A stretch of DNA of 5,922 bases from Maritimibacter sp. Lineage in GTDB: Bacteria > Pseudomonadota > Alphaproteobacteria > Rhodobacterales > Rhodobacteraceae. The stretch lies in assembly GCA_020441225.1 (NCBI GenBank), contig JAGRMP010000441.1, forward strand, positions 1 through 5,922, read 5' to 3'. Shown in pieces: positions 1-5,922 of the stretch; position 1 is the first letter of the stretch, and each line of letters begins with the position of its first letter. The position numbers were made by a program, and so were the translations under genes. The notes under the pieces are model-generated. The model saw only the letters and a list, made by a program, of their open reading frames with translations, did not search any database and was not told where the DNA came from.

Positions 1-203
1 TGCCCCGCGTTGATCTGCTGCGGCGATGCCACAGCAATGACGGCGGGGGCCGCTTGGGCGCCTTCGGGCGTAGGCGTGTACGTGGGGATAGGCGTGCGCG
101 TCGGCTCAGACTCGTTGCGTCCGCCGCAACCGGCAAGGGCCAGCAGGGCAATCGCCAGTCCTAACAACAACCAGATTCGCAAACCAGGCGACTGTTTCGC
201 CAT
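1..203 (-). CDS. Lipoprotein, N-terminal part only (runs off left edge)
   Basis: Only the first 67 codons are in the window. On the minus strand the frame opens with a classic lipoprotein signal: a short basic start (MAKQSPGLR), a hydrophobic stretch of about 14 residues, and the lipobox LALAGC with the lipidated Cys at residue 26 (bases 126-128). A Ser/Thr/Pro-rich linker (TRTPIPTYTPTPEG) and an Ala/Val-rich stretch follow. The product is therefore probably exported by Sec, lipidated at the Cys and held at the outer face of the cytoplasmic membrane, with its functional domain beyond the edge. Thr-Pro linkers after a lipobox are common in Chloroflexota solute-binding and adaptor proteins; this is family knowledge and not proof. 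I chose ATG 201-203, which has a weak GGTGG eight bases upstream. An in-frame ATG at 216-218 would add five residues (MVVVK) and cannot be excluded. It is divergent from the URO-D gene. The function is unknown. Confidence 0.75.
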   Translation of the reverse strand, partial: MAKQSPGLRIWLLLGLAIALLALAGCGGRNESEPTRTPIPTYTPTPEGAQAAPAVIAVASPQQINAG

Positions 204-442
204 CTTCACAACCACCATTCCAGTGAATGCTACGCTTATCTGTATCGCAAGTTGTCGATAGTGTGTCGTTCATACTACCGCAAAGCCCGATCCCAACCAA
301 ATCCACCGGCAGATCATCCTGTCCTCTGGACCGGTGCGCAGTCGAACCGTTCCAAAGCATACTTACAGAGGCAGGTTTTTGCTTGTCGATGACGGTACGA
401 AATGGGTACGTACTATGCACCACGAATTATCTTCCCACTTAC

Positions 443-448
443 AAGGAG
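443..448 (+). promoter_or_regulatory. Shine-Dalgarno site that sets the URO-D gene start
   Basis: AAGGAG lies 7 bases before ATG 456-458. This favours that start over the in-frame ATG at 402, which would add 18 residues (MGTYYAPR...) with no homologous look. A strong Shine-Dalgarno here also contrasts with the receptor gene at the right end of the window, which has none. A TACTAT at 411-416 could be a -10 box, but its best -35 partner is poor and badly spaced, so I do not call a promoter. Confidence 0.75.
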
Positions 449-455
449 ACCCCAC

Positions 456-1505
456 ATGAAGGACAGCATGACCCCCAAGGAACGCTGGCTGGCGGTGTTG
501 ACGCGGTCTACGCCGGATCGAATGCCGATGGACTACTGGGCGACGGAGGAAGCCAACGCCAAGATGTTGGGTCACCTTGGCTGCGATACGGTGTGGGAGA
601 TGTTCGAGAAACTGCACATCGACCGCGTGGTAGGGGTGTCGCCGGAGTACGTGGGGCCGTCGTTTGCGGCGGAGTATGACATGTTCGGCTGCCGCTTCGT
701 CAACATCGACTACGGCACCGGCAGTTACCGCGAATGTGTCTACCACCCGCTGGCGCAGTACAACTCGGTGGCGGAAATTGAGGCAGACTACACCTGGCCC
801 AGCCCGGACTGGTTCGACTATTCGGGGATTCGCAAGCAGATCGTGGGGAAGGAACAGTACCCGATCCAGGGCGGCGGATCGGAGCCGTTTCTGATCTACG
901 CGCGGCTGCGCGGCATGGAACAGGCCTACATGGATCTGCTCTTGCAGCCCGAATTGGTGGCCTATTGCCTGGACAAACTTTTCGATCTGGCCTACGAGAA
1001 CACACGCCGTATCTACGAGCAACTGCCCGGCCAGGTGATGCTCTCGTACGTGGCCGAGGACTTCGGCTCACAGGAAAGTCTGCTCTTCGCGCCCAAGACG
1101 CTGCGCGAGGTCTTCTTTCCGCGCATGAAGCGCATGATGGACCTCGCCCACGAAAATGGCACGTACGTCTTCCACCACAGCGACGGCGCCATCCTGCCCA
1201 TCATCCCCGACCTCATCGCCACGGGGATCGACATCCTCAACCCCATTCAGTGGCGCAGCAAGGGCATGGACCGCGCCCACCTCAAGGCGACGTTCGGCGA
1301 TCAGATCATCTTCCACGGGGCCATGGACAACCAGCAGACACTCCCCTTCGGCAGCGTCGAGGACGTGCGCCGCGAAGTCGAAGAGAACATCGCCGTCCTC
1401 GGCGCGGGGGGCGGCTACATCCTGGCGCCCTGCCACAACATCCAGGCCGTCAGCCCGCCGGAGAACATCGTGGCGATGTACGAAACCGCGTACGCGGTGG
1501 GGTGA
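456..1505 (+). CDS. URO-D superfamily protein (MtaA/corrinoid methyltransferase-like), not HemE
   Basis: This 349-residue protein has the length and motif order of the uroporphyrinogen-decarboxylase-like TIM-barrel family. It starts MTPKERWLAVLTRSTPDRMP, has a mid-protein GGGSEPF (about residues 143-149), then FHHSDGAI (239-246), NPIQW (about 262-266) and a C-terminal GGYILAPCHNIQAVSPPENI. True HemE enzymes carry an N-terminal Arg-rich substrate motif that is absent, so porphyrinogen decarboxylation is unlikely. The family includes methyltransferases that move methyl groups between corrinoid proteins and thiols or methylated substrates. In MtaA-type members zinc is held by His-X-Cys plus a later Cys. 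Here the matching places read His241-X-Asp243 and Cys326, so Asp replaces the first Cys. No corrinoid-protein gene is visible nearby, and the substrate cannot be named. The protein is cytosolic, with no signal peptide. Lysine codons are mostly AAG (9 of 11). The gene is probably monocistronic: it is divergent from the lipoprotein gene and convergent with the propeller gene. Confidence 0.88.
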   Translation: MKDSMTPKERWLAVLTRSTPDRMPMDYWATEEANAKMLGHLGCDTVWEMFEKLHIDRVVGVSPEYVGPSFAAEYDMFGCRFVNIDYGTGSYRECVYHPLAQYNSVAEIEADYTWPSPDWFDYSGIRKQIVGKEQYPIQGGGSEPFLIYARLRGMEQAYMDLLLQPELVAYCLDKLFDLAYENTRRIYEQLPGQVMLSYVAEDFGSQESLLFAPKTLREVFFPRMKRMMDLAHENGTYVFHHSDGAILPIIPDLIATGIDILNPIQWRSKGMDRAHLKATFGDQIIFHGAMDNQQTLPFGSVEDVRREVEENIAVLGAGGGYILAPCHNIQAVSPPENIVAMYETAYAVG

Positions 1506-1518
1506 AGAAGCAGAAATG

Positions 1519-1722
1519 CACCGCAAAGGCGCAAAGGACGCAAAGAAGAGAGAAGGACACGGATTTCAGGACATGCAGGACACAGAAATAGACGAGAGAT
1601 ATTTTTCGTGAATAGTGACTTTTTTTCTTTCTCTTCTCTCTGCGGTCCTGAGTGTCCTGAAATCCGTGTCCCTCTCCCTCTCTCCCTCTCTCCCTTCTCT
1701 TTTCTTTGCGTCCTTTGCGGTG
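1519..1722. repeat. Long imperfect inverted repeat between convergent genes, likely bidirectional terminator
   Basis: Two blocks pair in mirrored order. The inner block, 1555-1581, matches the reverse complement of 1645-1671 at 25 of 27 bases (core GGACACGGATTTCAGGACA). The outer block, 1519-1554, matches the reverse complement of about 1691-1722: both hold CACCGCAAAG and GACGCAAAG followed by a purine run, but the left arm carries one extra GCGCAAAG unit. The loop (1582-1644) has a pyrimidine run with seven Ts at 1620-1626. The repeat fills almost the whole gap between the stops of the URO-D gene (1503-1505) and the propeller gene (1729-1731), so a transcript from either side would fold into a long hairpin. 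Sequences of the CACCGCAAAG-GCGCAAAG type are, as I recall, widespread intergenic repeats in several phyla. Its role as a terminator is inferred from position and symmetry. No open reading frame or target-site duplication suggests a transposon. Confidence 0.8.
1673..1696. repeat. Three tandem 8-base pyrimidine units (TCTCCCTC)
   Basis: TCTCCCTC occurs at 1673-1680 and 1681-1688, then TCTCCCTT at 1689-1696, inside a pure pyrimidine run of 39 bases (1669-1707). The opposite arm of the inverted repeat has only a 16-base purine run (1542-1557), so this tract looks like a slippage expansion of one arm. Confidence 0.8.
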
Positions 1723-1728
1723 AACTCT

Positions 1729-4377
1729 TTAGATCGCCACCGGCGGCGCGTCCGCGGTGAGGATCAGGCGGTTGAGTTCGTGGATGTCCTCGTCGATGAT
1801 GCGCTCCAGCGTGGACAGTTGACCGTCGATCTGGCCGCTGTAGTCGTCGACCAGGGCCAGGGCGGACTCGGTGGGGGCGGCGTCGGCTGTGCCGAGGATC
1901 GACAAGAGCGAGGACAATTTGGCGTTGAGCCGCGGCCGGTTGGTGAGGCTGTAGGTGTTCTTCTGCTCACCGGGCTGGATCAGCGCATCCTCCACGTCGC
2001 CCAGTTTCTTGAGAATGTCCTCGCACTTCGCCACCACCGCGGCTTCGTCGGTGAGGCGTTTGTGCCAGTGTTCCACCTGCCCGCGGACAGTGCGCAGCTT
2101 GTTGACGCCCTTGTGCGCGTCCGAAATCTTGGCGATGACGGAGCGGATGGCGTCGAACTGGGCCTTGAGCACATCGTCGGCAATGTCCACGCGCGGATCG
2201 GTGGCCACGCGGAAGCACTCGGTTTCGCACTCGTCGCCGATGCAGAAACGCACCTGGTAGTCGCCCGGCGGCACGATGGGGCCTTTGTTGGCTTCGCCCG
2301 CAGTCTTGTTGCCCGGCACCTTCTCCGCGCCCGGCAGCCGCAGGTTCCAGACAAAGCGATTCAGCCCCGGTTTCACCGCGATCCACGGGCCAGGTTCCAT
2401 CATCTTCTTGTTTTCGTCCCAGTCGGCATAGCCGACAGGTTTCGGGCTGAAGGAAACGAGTTCGTTGCCCTCGGCATCGAGGAACGAGAGCTTGACGGCC
2501 GTATCCTTGGGCAGGTCGGCGGGCAGTGTGTAGTGGATCAGCACACCGCGCGGCGCACCCTCACCGGCGTCGAGGACGGTGCGCTGGGTGAGGCCGGTAT
2601 CATCGTCCTTGCGGGCGATGTAGACGGCGCTGGACGCCACATCGTAGACACGTCCTTCGCTGGGCATCCAGTCGGCGAAGAGATCGGGCATCACGCGCAC
2701 AGTGCGGCGCGGCGGGTAGAGCCGCTGTTCCCCACGCTGGGCGATCTCGCGCAACGGGGACAGATCATCCAGCACCCAGAACGAACGGCCATGCGTGGCC
2801 ACGATCAGGTCGCCGTGCTTCACCGCCATGTCGAAGACAGGTGACACGGGCAGGTTGCCGCCCGCCCGCTCCCAGTTGACGCCGTCGTCGAAGGAGATGT
2901 AGAGACCGCTTTCGGTCCCCGCGTAGAGCAGACCCTGCACCTCGGTGTCACAGCGGACGACGCGGGTGTAGTCGTGGTCGGGGATGCCGTCGGTGATGCG
3001 TGTCCACGTGGCGCCGTAGTCGGTGGTCTTGAAGAGGTAGGGCGTGGTGTCGTCGAGTTTGTAGCGGGTGGCGGCGAGATAGGCTGTGGCAGCGTCGAAG
3101 GGCGACGGCTCGATGGTCTGCAAGTAGGCCCATTCGGGCAGATCGGTGGGGGTGACGTTGGTCCACGCGCCGCCATTGTCGCGGCTGACGTAGACGAAAC
3201 CGTCATCGCTGGCCGACCAGAGCAGACCCGCTTGCAGGCTGGATTCGCGGAAGCTGGCGATGGTGGCGTAGTGTTCGGCGCCGCTGGTGTCGAAGGTGAT
3301 GTCGCCGCCGGAGGGGCCGAGCTTGCTTTTGTCGTTGCGCGTGAGATCCGGGCTGATGGGCTGCCAGGAGTGGCCGTTGTCGGTGGAGCGGAAGACCATC
3401 TCACCGCAGGCGTAGAGGACATTCGGATCGTGCGGCGAAAAGAGGATGGGGAAGGTCCACGGGAAACGGTGGGTGAGGTCACGTGGGCCGATGTCGCCGC
3501 CGAACTCCTCGGGCCACACGTTCACGAGCTGGATCTGTCCACTGCGCATGTCGGCGCGCTGCAACGAGCCCTGGCCGCCGGGCGAAGATCCCACCGCGCC
3601 CACGTAGACGATGTCGGGGTCCTTGGGATCGACGGCGATGAAGCCACTTTCGCCTGTCCCCGCGATGCTGCAATCGCTCCAGGCGACCACACCGCTGCTG
3701 GTGTCGTTGGGCACGTAGAGGCTGGAGTTGTCCTGTTGGGTGCCGTAGACGCGGTAGGGGAAGGAATCGTCAACGAAGATGCGGTAGAACTGCGCCGTGA
3801 GCTGATTGTAGACGGTGCTGAACGATTCGCCGGCATTGTAGCTGATGCAGGCGCCGCCGTCGTTGCCCTGGATCATGCGGCGGTTGTCGGCGGGGTCGAT
3901 CCACAGGCCGTGGTTGTCGCCGTGGGGCGTGGCGATCTCCGTGAAGGTCTTGCCGCCGTCGGTGGACTTGTACATCCCATCGCCGGAAGAGGTCATCACC
4001 CCTCGTACGGCGTGCTCTCCCATGCCGCAATACACCACGTTGGGGTCGCTTTCGGATACGGCTACGGCGCCAACGGTACCCGTCTTGAAAAAGCCGTCGG
4101 AAATATTGTGCCAGATCTGTCCGGCGTCCTCCGTTTTCCAGAGGCCGCCGCCGGTTGTGCCCATATAATAGGTCAGCTGATCGCCGGTGACCCCGCAGGC
4201 CGACACCGAACGTCCGCCCCGGAACGGACCGATGCAGCGCCATTTCAAGGGTTGGAAAAAGGTGTTGGCATCCGCAGGTTCAGCCGGTTTATCGGCCTGG
4301 TTCTGGCCGGCAGCAAAACCGGCGCCCATCAGCAGCAGGCCGGCGATAAGGAGAATTTTCATACCCTGTTTGTTCAT
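1729..4377 (-). CDS. Secreted VPS10/sortilin-like BNR-repeat beta-propeller protein, probably mosaic or internally deleted
   Basis: This 882-residue protein belongs to the large family usually annotated as glycosyl hydrolase or WD40/YVTN/BNR-repeat protein; its biochemical role is not well defined. Residues 1-24 form a Sec signal peptide (MKILLIAGLLLMGAGFAAG; Met6 at 4362 is an alternative start). Then comes the family opening WRCIGPFRGGRS. Asp-box motifs are visible at 82-89 (TEDAGQIW), 138-145 (STDGGKTF), 331-338 (STDNGHSW), 398-405 (SRDNGGAW), 451-458 (TTDYGATW) and 495-502 (SFDDGVNW), as are PHGDNH (151-156) and ATHGRSFWVLDDL. A beta-rich stretch and a helical tail reach a normal family end, with no T9SS-type sorting domain. 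Family members as I know them have about 170-200 more residues between the first GDGxYKSTDxGKTW and the later KSTDGGKTF-PHGD segment. Here the two are fused at residues 137-144. Lysine codons are 5 AAA to 1 AAG before that point and about 20 AAG to 8 AAA from it onward. The reading frame is open throughout. It converges with the URO-D gene and diverges from the receptor gene. Confidence 0.85.
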   Translation of the reverse strand: MNKQGMKILLIAGLLLMGAGFAAGQNQADKPAEPADANTFFQPLKWRCIGPFRGGRSVSACGVTGDQLTYYMGTTGGGLWKTEDAGQIWHNISDGFFKTGTVGAVAVSESDPNVVYCGMGEHAVRGVMTSSGDGMYKSTDGGKTFTEIATPHGDNHGLWIDPADNRRMIQGNDGGACISYNAGESFSTVYNQLTAQFYRIFVDDSFPYRVYGTQQDNSSLYVPNDTSSGVVAWSDCSIAGTGESGFIAVDPKDPDIVYVGAVGSSPGGQGSLQRADMRSGQIQLVNVWPEEFGGDIGPRDLTHRFPWTFPILFSPHDPNVLYACGEMVFRSTDNGHSWQPISPDLTRNDKSKLGPSGGDITFDTSGAEHYATIASFRESSLQAGLLWSASDDGFVYVSRDNGGAWTNVTPTDLPEWAYLQTIEPSPFDAATAYLAATRYKLDDTTPYLFKTTDYGATWTRITDGIPDHDYTRVVRCDTEVQGLLYAGTESGLYISFDDGVNWERAGGNLPVSPVFDMAVKHGDLIVATHGRSFWVLDDLSPLREIAQRGEQRLYPPRRTVRVMPDLFADWMPSEGRVYDVASSAVYIARKDDDTGLTQRTVLDAGEGAPRGVLIHYTLPADLPKDTAVKLSFLDAEGNELVSFSPKPVGYADWDENKKMMEPGPWIAVKPGLNRFVWNLRLPGAEKVPGNKTAGEANKGPIVPPGDYQVRFCIGDECETECFRVATDPRVDIADDVLKAQFDAIRSVIAKISDAHKGVNKLRTVRGQVEHWHKRLTDEAAVVAKCEDILKKLGDVEDALIQPGEQKNTYSLTNRPRLNAKLSSLLSILGTADAAPTESALALVDDYSGQIDGQLSTLERIIDEDIHELNRLILTADAPPVAI

Positions 4378-4530
4378 GTAGTTTTAAAGTGTTAAATTTA
4401 GTGAGATGTTCTAAATTTCCGGTTGAAAAATTGTCCGACCTTCTTGTTTAATCATTTTATCAGGAGCAGAAAACGTAGTCTCCGCCATACCGGTGATTAT
4501 CCAATAAAACTGATTACTAAATTCTTGATT
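4378..4530. promoter_or_regulatory. AT-rich divergent intergenic region with a 7-bp inverted repeat
   Basis: This 153-bp gap separates the start codons of the propeller gene and the receptor gene, so it must hold both promoters if the two genes truly belong together. G+C is about 33% by hand count, far below the flanking genes. AAATTTA at 4394-4400 and TAAATTT at 4412-4418 are a perfect inverted pair around 11 bases. They lie just upstream of the propeller gene, so they could form an operator or a leader hairpin, or arise by chance in AT-rich DNA. I find no sigma-70 box pair, no clean Bacteroidota-type promoter and no Shine-Dalgarno before either start. Confidence 0.4.
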
Positions 4531-5922
4531 ATGAAAAAAGGATTAGCCATCATAACGGGTTTAGGGATGACCCTGGGTCTGTTCGGACAAACGGCGACCC
4601 AAACCATACGGGGAACGGTGGTTGACAAGGAATCCAAATTCCCGCTGATCGGGGTCAATGTGATCCTGGTGGAAGCGGAAGGTGAGTTGAAAGGAACGGT
4701 CACGGATCCGGAAGGGGTATATGTACTGGAAAACGTCCCTGTCGGCCGGCGAGCATTGGAATTCAGTTATCTGGGTTATGAAAAGGTTTTGCAGGGCAAT
4801 ATCGTGGTCACATCCGGCAAGGAGGTGATTGTGGATGCAGAGCTGGAAGAATCCGCTGTTGAATTCGGGACGGAAGTGATCGTGACCGCCCAAAGCCAGG
4901 GAGATGCCCGAAACGAAATGGCCCCGGTAAGCGCCCGGCAGTTCAGCGTAGAGGAAACCGACCGGTACGCCGGCAGTCGCGGAGATCCCGGAAGGATGGC
5001 CTCCAATTTTGCGGGAGTCCAGGGCGCCGACGATTCCCGGAACGATATCGTCATCCGCGGGAATTCCCCACAGGGGCTGCTCTGGCGTTTTGAAGGGGTC
5101 AATATTCCCAATCCCAACCACTTTGCCATTTCAGGTACGGCCGGCGGCCCCCTGACCATCCTGAACAATAAGTACCTGGACAATTCGGATTTCTTCACGG
5201 GTGCTTTTCCCGCTGAATTCGGCAACGGGATCGCCGGCGTGTTCGACCTCCGGATGCGGAACGGGAATGCCAAACGCCATGAGGTCAGCGCCCAATTGGG
5301 ATTTCTCGGTACGGAATTGTTCGCAGAAGGCCCGTTGACCAGGGAAAAAAAATCGTCCTACCTGGTTTCTTACCGCTACTCTACACTCAGCCTGTTCAGT
5401 TTTCTGGGCATAAAAGTGGGCACGGATGCGATCCCCAAATACCAGGATGGCGCTTTCCGCCTGAATTTCCCTACCAAACAAGGCGGCAGTCTGGCGCTTT
5501 GGGGCATCGGGGGCCGAAGCCGGATCGAAGTGATCAAAAGCGACCTGGAATCTCCTTCAGAACTCGACAATCCCGATCTTTATTCGGAAAGCGACCGCGA
5601 TCAGATCTTCAAATCGGAAATGGGCGTCGTCGGGCTCACTTATACCCGCCCGCTGAATATTTCCTCCTTCTTCAAAGCCACCTTTTCGGCATCCACCCAA
5701 TTCATCAAAGCCGACCACTGGAAGATCATCCGGCATGTGGAGAACGACCGGTTCGTGATCGACAGCCTTCCGCTGCCCCGTATCCTGTCTTACGGCATGC
5801 GGGAGAGCAAGTATTCCGCCTATCTGTCCTACAATACGAAACTCAGCAAACTGACCACCCTGAAAGCCGGATTGAACACGGATTATTTTGCCTTCACCTA
5901 TGTCGACAGTTTTCGGACCGTG
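4531..5922 (+). CDS. TonB-dependent outer-membrane receptor with CarboxypepD_reg-like domain, N-terminal part (runs off right edge)
   Basis: 464 codons are open from ATG 4531 to the window end with no stop. The start MKKGLAIITGLGMTLGLFGQ is a Sec signal peptide. Residues about 25-108 form a carboxypeptidase-regulatory-like domain: IRGTVVDKESKFPLIGVNV, then GTVTDPEGVYVLENVPVG and LEFSYLGYE, the usual pattern in Bacteroidota receptors. A plug domain follows (about 110-245), with VIVTAQ, NDIVIRGNSPQGLLWRFEGV and FFTGAFPAEFGNGIAGVFDL. From about residue 250 there are alternating beta-strand-like stretches ending in aromatics, which is the start of the 22-strand barrel; the rest lies beyond the edge. 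The product should sit in the outer membrane and import a ligand using TonB energy; the ligand cannot be told. The AT-rich leader without a Shine-Dalgarno fits Bacteroidota. Lysine codons are 17 AAA to 6 AAG, opposite to the URO-D gene. No SusD-like partner is visible. Confidence 0.9.
   Translation, partial: MKKGLAIITGLGMTLGLFGQTATQTIRGTVVDKESKFPLIGVNVILVEAEGELKGTVTDPEGVYVLENVPVGRRALEFSYLGYEKVLQGNIVVTSGKEVIVDAELEESAVEFGTEVIVTAQSQGDARNEMAPVSARQFSVEETDRYAGSRGDPGRMASNFAGVQGADDSRNDIVIRGNSPQGLLWRFEGVNIPNPNHFAISGTAGGPLTILNNKYLDNSDFFTGAFPAEFGNGIAGVFDLRMRNGNAKRHEVSAQLGFLGTELFAEGPLTREKKSSYLVSYRYSTLSLFSFLGIKVGTDAIPKYQDGAFRLNFPTKQGGSLALWGIGGRSRIEVIKSDLESPSELDNPDLYSESDRDQIFKSEMGVVGLTYTRPLNISSFFKATFSASTQFIKADHWKIIRHVENDRFVIDSLPLPRILSYGMRESKYSAYLSYNTKLSKLTTLKAGLNTDYFAFTYVDSFRTV

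Noticed and set aside
390..416. Promoter for the URO-D gene (TGACGG and TACTAT)
   Set aside because: The spacing is only 15 bases and the -35 match is poor; I keep it as a remark only.
106..423. 105-codon minus-strand frame overlapping the lipoprotein start
   Set aside because: It has no motif and overlaps, in another frame, the lipoprotein reading frame with its clear lipobox. It also covers the divergent spacer.
402..455. 18-residue upstream extension of the URO-D protein
   Set aside because: The AAGGAG lies inside it at the right distance from ATG 456, and family proteins begin near MTPKERW.
456..1505. True uroporphyrinogen decarboxylase (hemE)
   Set aside because: The N-terminal Arg-containing substrate motif of HemE is missing and no heme genes are nearby.
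1519..1722. Insertion sequence or MITE ends
   Set aside because: The interior is only about 63 bp, there is no transposase frame, and I see no direct duplication at the flanks (left ...CAGAAATG, right AACTCTTT...). A MITE-like origin cannot be fully excluded.
1615..2844. 409-codon plus-strand frame opposite the propeller gene
   Set aside because: It lies antisense to a clear family protein and its translation has no recognisable motif. GC-rich codons on the minus strand create long open antisense frames. Its first part is just the repeat's pyrimidine tract.
2974..4395. 473-codon plus-strand frame opposite the propeller gene
   Set aside because: It is an antisense shadow, very rich in Gly, Ala, Val and Asp, with no domain signal, while the minus strand carries Asp boxes and a signal peptide.
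4561..5273. Minus-strand frames inside the receptor gene
   Set aside because: They have no recognisable domain and lie opposite a continuous receptor frame with signal peptide, regulatory domain and plug.

Overview
The window holds four protein-coding genes. Two run off the edges. From left to right they are: the 5' part of a lipoprotein gene (minus, leaving the window at base 1); a complete URO-D superfamily (uroporphyrinogen-decarboxylase-like) methyltransferase gene (plus, 456-1505); a large secreted beta-propeller/BNR-repeat (VPS10/sortilin-like) protein gene (minus, 4377-1729); and the 5' part of a TonB-dependent outer-membrane receptor gene (plus, 4531 to the right edge). I see no rRNA, tRNA, CRISPR array or transposase.

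Layout: the lipoprotein and the URO-D gene diverge from a 252-bp spacer. The URO-D gene and the propeller gene converge on a 223-bp spacer filled by a long imperfect inverted repeat with CGCAAAG-type units and pyrimidine tracts. This is probably an intergenic repeat that doubles as a two-way terminator. The propeller gene and the receptor gene diverge from a 153-bp AT-rich spacer (about 33% G+C by hand count).

Organism: the signals disagree. The left part (1 to about 3950) is GC-rich and favours AAG for lysine. It has a good Shine-Dalgarno sequence and a lipoprotein with a Thr-Pro-rich linker of the kind common in Chloroflexota. The right part (about 3970-5922) favours AAA, has no Shine-Dalgarno before its receptor gene, and carries a CarboxypepD_reg-type TonB receptor, which is a diderm, Bacteroidota-like gene. 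The change falls inside the propeller gene, within a repeated motif (KSTDGGKT, about 3946-3969). At that point the protein also appears to lack roughly 170-200 residues compared with how I know the family. The simplest reading is that two homologous genes, or two repeat copies within one gene, are joined here. That could be a metagenome assembly chimera or a real recombination.

The genes do not form an obvious shared pathway, and I see no convincing new biological system. The most informative item is the probable mosaic joint; the second is the inverted repeat between the convergent genes.
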